Below are positions 16,660 through 27,000 of a stretch of 49,711 bases of DNA, piece by piece (the stretch's first letter is position 1; the number at the start of each line of letters is the position of its first letter). The position numbers were made by a program, and so were the translations under genes. The stretch comes from Candidatus Poseidoniia archaeon (lineage in GTDB: Archaea; Thermoplasmatota; Poseidoniia; MGIII; CG-Epi1). Location of the stretch: assembly GCA_029936395.1 (NCBI GenBank), contig JAPYSW010000004.1:1-49711 (forward strand). Reading direction: 5' to 3'. The notes beneath the pieces were generated by a model. It saw only the letters and a program-made list of their open reading frames with translations, ran no database searches and was not told the origin of the DNA.

Positions 16660-19559
16660 TAACGTCTTCTACGTGCTAAAGCTACAACACCAAATATAGA
16701 CATTGCAATAGTTACTGAAATTGATGGAAGACCCAAAAGTCCTTCATCGTCTTCTTCACCAGTATCTACTGTTTCAGATGTTCCAAAGGTAGTCAATAAT
16801 GAAGGATAAATATTATCTAATTCATTTACTTCTTTTATTTTGTCCTCGCAAACATTTGTGTCTTCATCACAAATTATGGGATCTACAACTGCCACAAAAA
16901 TAAAATCTCCAGTAAGATGGGCCCAAGTAAATGAAACTGGTCTAGAATCTCCTTTTAATATTCCTTCAATAGTCTTTACTGTAAGTGATTCTATTGGTGT
17001 TCCTTCTCCATCATCATAATCTGATGCTCGATAAATCAAAAGACCGACATTGACATTTAAATTTGATTGTTCACCTTGTGGATATCCTATTGTTACCTTA
17101 ATTGTTGCGGAGCCCTGTGAATCAGTAACTTTAATAGATTCCACCAATAAATTAGTCGTAAGCTTTTCAACGATGAGCTCACGGTAAACTTCATCATTTT
17201 CAGATTTCACATTTATCTCACTATTTACTTCTACAGTAATATTGTATGTATCGCTTCGACTTGCCTCTGGAATCCAAGGAATAACTACTGTTTGGACATT
17301 ATAACTTGAATTGAAATCTATGTAGGCATAACTTCCTGATACTGAATAACCAGTTCCGACTGGATAAAATCCAGTTGTATTTTCGCTAGATAACTCCAAT
17401 ACTTCACCCCATCCAAAGGTACCATCAATAGATATATTAAAATGAAGCCGATATGTACCTTCATCTGGAACATTATACATTCCTAAGTCAAAAGTCAAAG
17501 AATGGTCTACACCAGCTAGCCCCTCCCCCACTATAACACTAAAATTATTTACGTAAGCATCTAATGAACTTACCGCATATATATTCTTGAATTTTTCATT
17601 GTTATTCTCATTTTCTTCAGAAATTAGCTTATCCTCATCAACTTTAGCAATAACACGATACTGTGCATTCTCTGAAAATATGAAGGGAATTGATATCTCT
17701 ACACTCTCACCAACTGCTAAAGCTTGATCTACATTTATGGTTGCCAATTTTGTTGCAAATGGTGCAGATGTATAAAATGAAACCTCTAATTTTGTACCTT
17801 CGCTTGAAGTCATATTCCTTATTCCTGAATTTACTATAGTTGCAACAATTTCTGAAGAAATACCTACCATAGCGTACCCCTCATCATTAATAGGATCTAT
17901 AGATACACTTGTTACTTCTAAATCCGGAAGTTTTTCAAAAACTTCTATATATTTGTCGCTATCGAATTCATTATTAGCATCATCCCATTCCAAAATATTT
18001 TCCTCTCTATCTACGTATGCATAAAACTCATAAAATCCTAATTTAGTTGGAGTCCATGCATATTCGAAAAAAGTTGTTTCAGGAGCTAAACCAATGGTTC
18101 TTGATTCATCTATTTGAAACCAATCAATTGTATTTAAATCTGGATCTCTGATTTTTAGGTATACTTCAACATCATTAGCCATAGCATCACCCATAGATGT
18201 TTGAGTAATGGCAACCTGAATAATTTTTTCATCATTTTGATATACTTTATCAATACCTTGATTAATTCCTGCAACTATTAAATCAGGTCTTTGCTCTACC
18301 AGATTAAAATAACCATCATGGATTTTAAACCATTCAAGCATATTATTATCTTCATTGGATTCCTTGATTACATTCTCAGAATCTGCAACTATTCTAATAT
18401 TCCATAGGCCTGCATCATTAGAACTTGTAGACCAATTTACACCTAAAATGGCATCATCTTCCATTGTTTGTCCGGAACTAATCGGCGTTTTAATTGAAGC
18501 TGTTGTATTAACAGGAACCCAAATTTGGCCAGTACAATCTCCATCAGGACATTTCTTAACTTCAATACTCATTGTAAAATTACCTTCTCGTGGTGGATCA
18601 TCAAAAGGACCTGGTGGAACTGCATCTCCTTCTCCAGTATTTGATACCGCATAGTAGAAAGAAATTGTCATACCTGCCACTGCATTTTCAGGTTCTGCAC
18701 GCATTGAATTTAAACCTGAAGCTTCAGATATAAGTAAGTCAGCTTCACTACAATCTCCGATACAAATTTCCCATACATCTACGTTATTATCCAAATCAGG
18801 ATCTTCAACAGTATTATTTTCATCAGAGTCGATGATTACTGTAAATTTATATTTACCATCTGGAGTTCCTTCAGGTATAGTGTAAGGCCATTCCATTCGT
18901 TCAGCTTCAGGAGGAGCATCGGGAGGTGGTGGACTGACATAAGAAAACGTAACTGGTGATGGTTCAAAATAATTAGTAGCATCGTCATCTATAGAGTCAA
19001 AATAAGCCATAAAAGTTACTGGATTAAGTGTACTTACTGTACCATCATTACCATACTCAAAAAGGACATTTACTTCCTCACCAGCTGCAAAATTAGACCC
19101 TTCTATCTGAAACTCTGTAAATAAATCGGCTTCACCAGTTTCAGGTTCAACATTGATATAGTTCTCAAACTCTCCATAGTCTGAATCACTGTAAAATATA
19201 GTTCCAGAAAAACAAACTTCTCCAGTCTCATCAAAAGTAATTGACAGAGTAACATCACCATCTTGGCCAGCACTCATAGTTATTAAATCAGATTCACTTG
19301 CTAAAGTAGTCAAATCGCAATCTTCATACAATCTAACCGTTGCATCATAATCTGAGCTGCCATCATTATCCCATTCTACAATAATATCATAAGCTATATT
19401 GGCTCTTGGTGGTGGTGTTCCATCTGGTTCAAACATGTAACTAACTTCCAAATCATCACTTGGAGTCGCCTGTACGCCTGACACCAACAGAATACTTGAA
19501 AAAACCAAAACTGCAGTTACTGCGCTTGCTAGCAATTTACTTTTATAATTTCCATTCAT
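16659..19559 (-). CDS. Large CARDB-rich surface protein with GLPSIS-type C-terminal anchor (start re-assigned to ATG 19559)
   Basis: MNGNYKSKLLASAVTAVLVFSSILLVSGVQA signal peptide. Multiple CARDB-like repeats (DLIVAGINQ..., DLEVTSVSI...EENENNNEKFKNI). C-term LLGLPSISVTIAMSIFGVVALARRRR. Confidence 0.85.
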   Translation of the reverse strand: MNGNYKSKLLASAVTAVLVFSSILLVSGVQATPSDDLEVSYMFEPDGTPPPRANIAYDIIVEWDNDGSSDYDATVRLYEDCDLTTLASESDLITMSAGQDGDVTLSITFDETGEVCFSGTIFYSDSDYGEFENYINVEPETGEADLFTEFQIEGSNFAAGEEVNVLFEYGNDGTVSTLNPVTFMAYFDSIDDDATNYFEPSPVTFSYVSPPPPDAPPEAERMEWPYTIPEGTPDGKYKFTVIIDSDENNTVEDPDLDNNVDVWEICIGDCSEADLLISEASGLNSMRAEPENAVAGMTISFYYAVSNTGEGDAVPPGPFDDPPREGNFTMSIEVKKCPDGDCTGQIWVPVNTTASIKTPISSGQTMEDDAILGVNWSTSSNDAGLWNIRIVADSENVIKESNEDNNMLEWFKIHDGYFNLVEQRPDLIVAGINQGIDKVYQNDEKIIQVAITQTSMGDAMANDVEVYLKIRDPDLNTIDWFQIDESRTIGLAPETTFFEYAWTPTKLGFYEFYAYVDREENILEWDDANNEFDSDKYIEVFEKLPDLEVTSVSIDPINDEGYAMVGISSEIVATIVNSGIRNMTSSEGTKLEVSFYTSAPFATKLATINVDQALAVGESVEISIPFIFSENAQYRVIAKVDEDKLISEENENNNEKFKNIYAVSSLDAYVNNFSVIVGEGLAGVDHSLTFDLGMYNVPDEGTYRLHFNISIDGTFGWGEVLELSSENTTGFYPVGTGYSVSGSYAYIDFNSSYNVQTVVIPWIPEASRSDTYNITVEVNSEINVKSENDEVYRELIVEKLTTNLLVESIKVTDSQGSATIKVTIGYPQGEQSNLNVNVGLLIYRASDYDDGEGTPIESLTVKTIEGILKGDSRPVSFTWAHLTGDFIFVAVVDPIICDEDTNVCEDKIKEVNELDNIYPSLLTTFGTSETVDTGEEDDEGLLGLPSISVTIAMSIFGVVALARRRR

Positions 19560-19627
19560 TATAATCGCCCTATGTTCTAACTTTGAGGCCCTTAATAAGG
19601 GGTTTGTTATTATATGATTATTTAAAA

Positions 19628-20293
19628 ATGTATATAGATATAAATGTTTTTGATGATCGAGTAATCTCATGCCAAAAATGTCCTCGACTAATTGAATATG
19701 CGAATCAAACTAAAAAAAACCACAAGAAAAAAGATTTTGTAAATGACGATTATTGGTGCAAACCAGTACCATCATTCGGAAGTTTAGATTCAGAAATCTT
19801 AATTGTCGGATTAGCACCTGGAAAACATGGTGCTGGGAGAACTGGACGCCCATTTACAGGAGACTATGCTGGAGACATATTATACAAAGCCCTTTATGAG
19901 TCTGGATTCTCTAACTCTAAATACAGCATCTCTAGATCTGACAAACTAATGTTAAATAATGTTAGAATCTCTAATGCCGTTAGATGTGCACCACCTCAGA
20001 ATAAACCTACTAATGAAGAAATCGTTAATTGTCGGCCTTTTTTAATCGAAGAAATAAAAATGATGGCTAGACTAAAATATATACTAGCTCTAGGTAGTTT
20101 GGCACATAGACAAATTATTCAATGCATAGGAGAAACACAATCAAATTATAAATTTAAACATAATGTTAAACATAAAATTCCTGATTTAAAATGGAAATTA
20201 GTAAATTCTTACCATACCAGCCGTTACAATATAAACACAAAAAGATTAACCTATGAAATGTTTTTGAAAGTCATTGATAAACTGAACCATTAA
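19628..20293 (+). CDS. Uracil-DNA glycosylase superfamily, family 5 (UDGb)-like with Fe-S cysteines
   Basis: SCQKCPRL, LIVGLAPGKHGAGRTGRPFTGDYAGDILYKALYESGF, NAVRCAPPQNKPTNEEIVNCRPFL, NSYHTSRYN. Start likely ATG 19628 rather than 19583. Confidence 0.88.
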   Translation: MYIDINVFDDRVISCQKCPRLIEYANQTKKNHKKKDFVNDDYWCKPVPSFGSLDSEILIVGLAPGKHGAGRTGRPFTGDYAGDILYKALYESGFSNSKYSISRSDKLMLNNVRISNAVRCAPPQNKPTNEEIVNCRPFLIEEIKMMARLKYILALGSLAHRQIIQCIGETQSNYKFKHNVKHKIPDLKWKLVNSYHTSRYNINTKRLTYEMFLKVIDKLNH

Positions 20294-20302
20294 TTTTTAT
20301 TC

Positions 20303-20896
20303 ATGTCTCTAGATACAGTTACAGTGACTAATCATAGAATATCTAATTTATTGACAGCAATCCTTCTTTTTACAATTGGATGCGGAGGACGAATTATGCT
20401 TCACGATTATCCTAATTTTGAAACTGTGATGGTGTCTATATTTTTAGCGTCAATGCTACTACCATTAAGTATGTCATTCATAGTTACTATTTCTATAATA
20501 CTCTTTAGTGACATATATCTAGGCTATTTTGGAACTTCCAAAATAATTCTTTTTACTTATTCTGGATTCTTATTAGTATCTCTTGTTACCTCCAAGTTCA
20601 AGAATCATATTAAGGGTGATTATAGCTCAAATACGGTTTATAAATTCAGTGCATCTGGCATTATATTTGCCGGCATCTATGATATTTGGACGAACTTGGG
20701 AGTTTTTTTATTATCCTATGAATTAACTTTTGGAAATTTAATTTTGGTATATATTTTGGGAATTCCATTTATGATTTATCATCTATTATCTAGTGTAATA
20801 ACATTTACACTTCTTGGGTTTCCTCTTTATTATTTATTTACAACAAATAATAAAAATGAATATAATATACCCACAATAACCGAATTGAAATCTTAA
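20303..20896 (+). CDS. Polytopic membrane protein, possible ECF transporter S component-like
   Basis: About 5-6 hydrophobic segments. Adjacent to a DUF4430-type protein. Assignment is by topology and context only. Confidence 0.5.
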   Translation: MSLDTVTVTNHRISNLLTAILLFTIGCGGRIMLHDYPNFETVMVSIFLASMLLPLSMSFIVTISIILFSDIYLGYFGTSKIILFTYSGFLLVSLVTSKFKNHIKGDYSSNTVYKFSASGIIFAGIYDIWTNLGVFLLSYELTFGNLILVYILGIPFMIYHLLSSVITFTLLGFPLYYLFTTNNKNEYNIPTITELKS

Positions 20897-20913
20897 AGAA
20901 ACTAAACTTAGTC

Positions 20914-20922
20914 TTTTTATAG
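20914..20922 (+). promoter_or_regulatory. Putative TATA box (TTTTTATAG)
   Basis: About 22 nt upstream of the GTG start at 20944. The same 9-mer occurs at matching spacing upstream of 21428. Confidence 0.45.
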
Positions 20923-20943
20923 TTAGATTCAAATGAAAAATTA

Positions 20944-21387
20944 GTGAGTGAAACTCGTAATGTAATTATTGCAATACTTGTCGTTAACTTGTTAGCTTTT
21001 AGCGGCATTATATATGAAACTGGATATTTTGAAGATGGTGATCTAGATACGTCAACGATTGTAACTGCTAAAATTATAATTCAATTCAAGAATTTGGGAG
21101 ATAATGATACCAAAATATTTGATGAGATAACTACCTCTGAAGCAACCCCTTATGGGATTTTGATTGCAGCTAGTGAAAATAGTTATTCTGTGACTGCATC
21201 GACACATTCTGTTTATGGATTGTACATAAATTCTATAGATGGGTGGGGAGACTGTAATGAATGTCAAAATGAGGACGGTTATTTCTGGATTTATTCGGTA
21301 AATAATGAGAGTGGAGATTTGGCAGCTAATCGAAAAGTTATCAATGACAATGACATTATAGAATGGATTTACACAAGCGAATATTAA
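20944..21387 (+). CDS. DUF4430-type (transcobalamin C-terminal-like) anchored extracellular protein
   Basis: N-terminal TM. YGLYINSIDGWGDCNECQNEDGYFWIYSVNNESGDLAANRKVINDNDIIEWIYTSEY matches the DUF4430 pattern (I.G....gyW.y.vN......g...v..gD.i.W.y). Confidence 0.72.
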   Translation: MSETRNVIIAILVVNLLAFSGIIYETGYFEDGDLDTSTIVTAKIIIQFKNLGDNDTKIFDEITTSEATPYGILIAASENSYSVTASTHSVYGLYINSIDGWGDCNECQNEDGYFWIYSVNNESGDLAANRKVINDNDIIEWIYTSEY

Positions 21388-21398
21388 TCTAAAGAGTG

Positions 21399-21407
21399 TT
21401 TTTATAG
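21399..21407 (+). promoter_or_regulatory. Putative TATA box (TTTTTATAG)
   Basis: About 21 nt upstream of the GTG start at 21428. Spacing suggests a leaderless transcript. Confidence 0.45.
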
Positions 21408-21427
21408 ATGCTTAACAGGACTGGGCT

Positions 21428-24013
21428 GTGAAACGGGTCCTGCTATATGCAATAGCATTCTTTCTAATTTTCCCTTCAGGTAATCTTAGTGTGGCTGAAG
21501 TAGAAGATATCCCTGAGTGGGGATTTTATGTATATATGGCTGGAGATAATTCACTATATGAAGAAGCTGAAGACGATTTGAATGAAATGAAAATGGTTGG
21601 TTCAAATGATGATTTAGAAATTGTAGTATTAACTGATCAAAATATGAATGATGATTCACATGCATATCATGTAATTAAACATGACTTAGAAGAAACTCCA
21701 TTAAATGAAATAAACTCAAATTGGGATAATGAATTAGACATGGGCAATGGAGATACGCTTAGAGATTTTATGATCTGGGCTTCATCAGAATACCCGGCCC
21801 AAAGAAAAGTTTTGATTATTTGGAATCATGGTAGTGGATGGAAAAAGGTTGCTGAAGATAAAAACAGCCATCTCGATGTTCCTGAAATAAGGGAAGCATT
21901 AGAAGAATATAGAACGATAACTGGTGAACCTCAATTGACCATGCTTGGATTCGACGCATGTTTAATGGGTATGTTTGAAATTGCTTATGAACTGAAAGAC
22001 CAAGCTGAAATGATACATGGATCTGAAGCTTATGAACCACTAGAAGGATGGACATATAATCATCTTTTGTATAAATTAAATGAAGATACTACCAATGAGC
22101 AATTCGCCCATGATGTAGTAAATGATTATATTGAATCATATCGTAATGGTTCAGTGTATACTAGTTATTCAGTTACAGCTTCTGTAGTGGACACTGAAAA
22201 ATTAGGCAATATTTGGAATGAACTAGATAATTTAAGCTCTGAAATTAATAGTATTTTACCCGTATATTATGATGAAATCAGTACATCAAGAGAAGAGACT
22301 CAACGATATGACCAAAATCCAGATTATAGAGATTTATACGATTTTACAATAAATCTAGAGAATATAATACCTGTAACTGACGTAAAGACTAAAGCTAAAG
22401 AACTTCAAAGGGCAATAGAAGAAACAATGATTGTAGAAGATCATTGGCAAAAACCAGGTAAATTAAATGTTGATAAGGCACATGGATTAACTATCTATTT
22501 TCCAACCAATGGCGCTGAGACAGGTTATAATAATCTTATAATTAATAATAATAAATGGTTTGAATTTATTGAAAACTTTAAAAATGAGATTACGCCTGAA
22601 AGCCATTTCACTGAATTAAATATAGATAGCATAGACACTGGAACTGGATACAATGATAGTGTAAGAATTAATGGAAACTACGCTGGTGATGCCTCAAAAA
22701 TAAAGATTCGACTGATAAATTCTGAAAATATCGTAACAAACCGATATGATGGAGAAGTGAATAATGGTAATATTGATAATATTTTATTACAACCTACAAA
22801 ATCAGGTAATTATTCATTAGAAATTGGAATCTATAATAATGAAGGATTTCTCGAAGACCACCATATAAATGAAAATCTATTCATAAATCTTCAATTACCT
22901 GATTTGTTAGTGAAATCACCTAAAATAATGGTTACAATGAAAGATGGTACAAAACATGAAGTTGAAAATGTTCAGGAAGGTGATAATTTTACTATACATG
23001 GTGAAATTCAAAATATTGGAACTGTAAAATCTAATAATATAACAATTCTAGTAAATACTACCACTTTATCAACTAGCAATACTATTGAAACCATATTTAG
23101 TTATAATGAAATTTTACCTAATCAAAAGAAAGAGTGGAGCCTGAAAATTTCAAATCCATCAATAAATGAAGTTATCCAGATACGTGTCAGTGCATCATCT
23201 ACCGATCCGTTCGAAATAGATCCCGAAAATAATTATACTATAAAATCTTTACGAGTTTTTCCTTTCAATTCTGACAATCCTATTTCACATGAATATAATC
23301 TAATCAGTGAAAATAAAAATATACTAGAGATCAAAGCAGATAATGAAAACAACTATGAGTTTTCATGGTTAGAAAGTTATCTAATTATAACTAGTACTAA
23401 AGAGCAATCTTGGGATTCTATTAGTATTAATCCTATTTTAATGGATGGATGGGAATTTGAATCTGAAACGGTTCTGCATCTCACTGATGAATCTAAATCA
23501 TTGATACGATTGAAGCCGCCTCTAAATACTGAAGCTAAAGAATACAAATTAAATGTGAACCTGATTGATAGAAATGGTGAACTTGCAGGAAATGGGGAGA
23601 TTACTGTTAATGTTCCTCAATATTATGGAATTGGGATAAAAGCTGAACAGATTGGTCAAAAACTATACTTGGAGATACAGAATACTGGAAATGGAAACGA
23701 CTTTTTTACTCTCAATAAAGAACTAGAAGAAGGTCTTGACCTATACTTGACTGAGACCTATTTTGAATTGAAACCCTTTGAATATAGAAATATTCAAGGT
23801 ATAGGAATAGAAATGAATAATTCGAACACATATACTGCTAAATTTATTGTACAAAGTATTGGAAATTCTAATATCTCTGCTGAAATTTCAATTGATGTTC
23901 AAAATGAAGAATCAGTGACTAATTATCCAAAATATGATCGTATGTCTGGACTTTTAGCAGTATTAGGACTTATTGGATTAGTGTACATTATCTATAATCG
24001 AAGATTAGAATAA
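21428..24013 (+). CDS. Secreted clostripain-like (C11) cysteine peptidase with CARDB-like C-terminal region and TM anchor
   Basis: WGFYVYMAGDNSL, VLIIWNHGSGWK (His), LGFDACLMGMFEIAYEL (Cys). N-terminal signal peptide. C-terminal TM SGLLAVLGLIGLVYIIYNRR. Confidence 0.9.
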   Translation: MKRVLLYAIAFFLIFPSGNLSVAEVEDIPEWGFYVYMAGDNSLYEEAEDDLNEMKMVGSNDDLEIVVLTDQNMNDDSHAYHVIKHDLEETPLNEINSNWDNELDMGNGDTLRDFMIWASSEYPAQRKVLIIWNHGSGWKKVAEDKNSHLDVPEIREALEEYRTITGEPQLTMLGFDACLMGMFEIAYELKDQAEMIHGSEAYEPLEGWTYNHLLYKLNEDTTNEQFAHDVVNDYIESYRNGSVYTSYSVTASVVDTEKLGNIWNELDNLSSEINSILPVYYDEISTSREETQRYDQNPDYRDLYDFTINLENIIPVTDVKTKAKELQRAIEETMIVEDHWQKPGKLNVDKAHGLTIYFPTNGAETGYNNLIINNNKWFEFIENFKNEITPESHFTELNIDSIDTGTGYNDSVRINGNYAGDASKIKIRLINSENIVTNRYDGEVNNGNIDNILLQPTKSGNYSLEIGIYNNEGFLEDHHINENLFINLQLPDLLVKSPKIMVTMKDGTKHEVENVQEGDNFTIHGEIQNIGTVKSNNITILVNTTTLSTSNTIETIFSYNEILPNQKKEWSLKISNPSINEVIQIRVSASSTDPFEIDPENNYTIKSLRVFPFNSDNPISHEYNLISENKNILEIKADNENNYEFSWLESYLIITSTKEQSWDSISINPILMDGWEFESETVLHLTDESKSLIRLKPPLNTEAKEYKLNVNLIDRNGELAGNGEITVNVPQYYGIGIKAEQIGQKLYLEIQNTGNGNDFFTLNKELEEGLDLYLTETYFELKPFEYRNIQGIGIEMNNSNTYTAKFIVQSIGNSNISAEISIDVQNEESVTNYPKYDRMSGLLAVLGLIGLVYIIYNRRLE

Positions 24014-24056
24014 TCAGACACAACATTTTTTAGACAAGGTCACTAATACCTAAATA

Positions 24057-27000
24057 ATGAGATGTCTTGGAATTGTCACTTTCTTGGTTTTAAGCACATT
24101 AATGCCTATGGTTTCAATGGCAGAGGAAGAACCTAAATTTGACAGCACCTTTTTTGATTTAAATGCTAATGGCCTAGATGATAGAATAGAACCATTAATC
24201 AACATACAAGAAGAAATAGATGTTATCCTTATGTTTACGGAAAGACCTACCCAATTGCATCATACAGAAATAAATAATATTGAAATTGAGGTTACACATG
24301 TTTACAAATATATTAATGCGATTAGATTAGATGACGTCCCATCAAATAAAATATTCGAATTAACAAAAATATCCAACCTGAAAATTGTAGAATGGCAAGC
24401 TCCAGTTCATACTTTTTTGGATACGGCTGCAAGTGCAATTAAAGTTAGAGAATCAAGTGAATATAGTCCAGTTGTCTGGGACAACAATGTCTATGGTGAA
24501 GGAATTAATGTAGCTGTTTTGGATACTGGAGTTGACAACGAACATGAGACCTTTGATGTTTTTGAAGATCAAGGCGTTAGAAGATTTATTGCTGGAATGA
24601 ATTGTGATGGGGGATGTCCAACAGATGATGATGGTAATTATCAATTTACTACAGAAGAGGATAGTAGTGAAGATCCCGATGATTTTGATGGACATGGAAC
24701 TCATGTGGCATCTACAGTTCTAGGAATGGGGGGAGACACTGGAGAAGATGGAGATGGCGATGATAATGGAGATGGAATACAAGACTATCTTGGAATTGCT
24801 CCTGCTGCAAGATTAATTGATATGAAAGTAATGGCTGATTGGGGTTCTGGATCTAGTGCTGACATTAATGAAGCTATTGAAGCTTGTATTGAGAATGTAA
24901 ATACGGATTGGGAAAATGACGGTGAGAAAAATAATGGTATACATGTTATGTCTATGTCACTTGGTACCACCAGCGGAAGTGATGGCTCAGATTCGCAATC
25001 TCAACTAGTAAATCAAGCTAATGCTGCCGGAATTGTAGTGGTCATAGCCATGGGAAATGATGGTGATGAAGAAGTTCCATCACCAGCTTCTGCAGACTGG
25101 AGTGTCGCAGTTGGAGCCATGGACAATATGAATAATATTAATCGAAATGATGACGATTTGGCAAGTTACAGTAATTATGGGCCAAGGGATGACGATGGAG
25201 ATAGTGACAGATGGGATGAACTGAAACCATCAATCGTAGCTCCTGGAAGTGATATAACTGCAGCACAAGGACATAGTAACTTTTTCGGTGAAAGTAGTGC
25301 CAGCGGATGGACTGCTAAATCAGGTACAAGCATGGCAACTCCTATTGTTTCAGGATTAGTTGCATTACTCCTTGAAGCTGACATCTCATTAAGGCCAACA
25401 TCTAACTCTAATCCAGCTCGTGATAGACTGCAGGAATACTCGGAAGCATGGGATGGCGAACATGACGGAAGTGCGTCTGAGCCAGATGAAAATGAAAAAT
25501 ACAACTATTATTATGGTAATGGTTATATTGACGGATATGAAATCGTAGACATTAACCAACCTGATGCAGTTATTACTGAAATCTCAACGGTACCCGAAGA
25601 ACCTGTTGAAGGAGATACAGTAACAATTTCAATAAAAGTTGAAAATGAAGGAAACATGGACATTGATAGCTCAGCTATCAAATTATTTGTGGACCAAAAT
25701 GAAATTGAAGATGATAATTCGCTAGGAACAATAAACGTAGGATCCAACACTATATGGACTTATGATTGGACACCAAATGAGGGTGAATATGAACTTCAAG
25801 CTGAAGTATATGATGTAAATCCGTCAGAAGGCAATATAGACAATAATTTGTTTGATACTACAATATCTGTTTCAGAAGCTCCAGCAGATGGTGCAGACTT
25901 AGCTATAACTGAAGTCTGGACAGATGATAACGATCCAATACATAATGAGCATATCAATATTTATGCTAAAATAAAGAATCAGGGGACTGAAGAAGCCATA
26001 GACTTTGAACTAAGATGGTATGATGATGATGTACGTTTTGCAACACTTGAAGGCGCTTCTGTTGATGTTGATGAAGAAATAACAATTTCTGGAAAATGGG
26101 TTGCTAAAGAGGGTGAAAGTAATTTAATTGCTAGACTTGTTAGTATTGAACCTGAAGACCAAAATAATAATAATGATAACAGAATGTTTTCTATTAATGT
26201 TGGGCCACCACCAGAAGAACCTGATTTCACACCTGCAAATATAAATATTGAAGGGACATTAGAAGAGGGACAAGAACTAACTATTAGCTTTGAAATTAAT
26301 AACCTAGGTAAAACTAACGGAAATATAGATTACAAGCTAATGATTGATAGTGTTACTATAGATGATGGAAATTTAGATGTTGGTGCAGAGGGAACCGAAA
26401 TAGTTAGTTATGATTGGGAAGCTGAAAAAGGGAATCATAACATAAAAATTAGCTTAGATAATTCTGATCCTGTAGAAACAACTGAAGATAATAATGAAGT
26501 AACAAAGGAAGTAGAAATTCAAGAACCTAAAGAAAATTTTGAATTAAAAAGTATTTCATGGAATGATCCACTAACTGTTGGCGAATCTACAACAATTATT
26601 GTAACTATCAATAATAATGGTGGAAAATCAGGCATTGCTACAATTACTACTTATGCAAAAGATAGTCTAATTGCCCAAACCGATATTGAGGTTTCAGCAG
26701 GACAAGAAGAAATGGTATCCTTTGAATGGACTCCATATGAACCTGGAAGCATACAAATTAAAGCCCAAATAGAGAATGTAGAAGAAACAATAACCAAGTA
26801 TGCATTTGTTCAAGAACCTGAAGAAGAAAATCTTGAACCTGTCGCAATCGGTATGATTTATATCAATGATTTAGCATCTAGTAATTCACTACTTACTGTA
26901 GTAAAACAAGAAGATAAAATAACATTTAATGCAGAAGAATCTTATGACTCTGATGGGACTATTATCAAATATGAATGGACTATATTACATATTTCTGATA

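Noticed and set aside
19583-19627. Overlap of the UDG and CARDB surface protein 5' ends suggested by the ORF track
   Set aside because: Both have better internal starts (UDG ATG 19628; surface protein ATG 19559 before a signal peptide), leaving a normal divergent promoter region.
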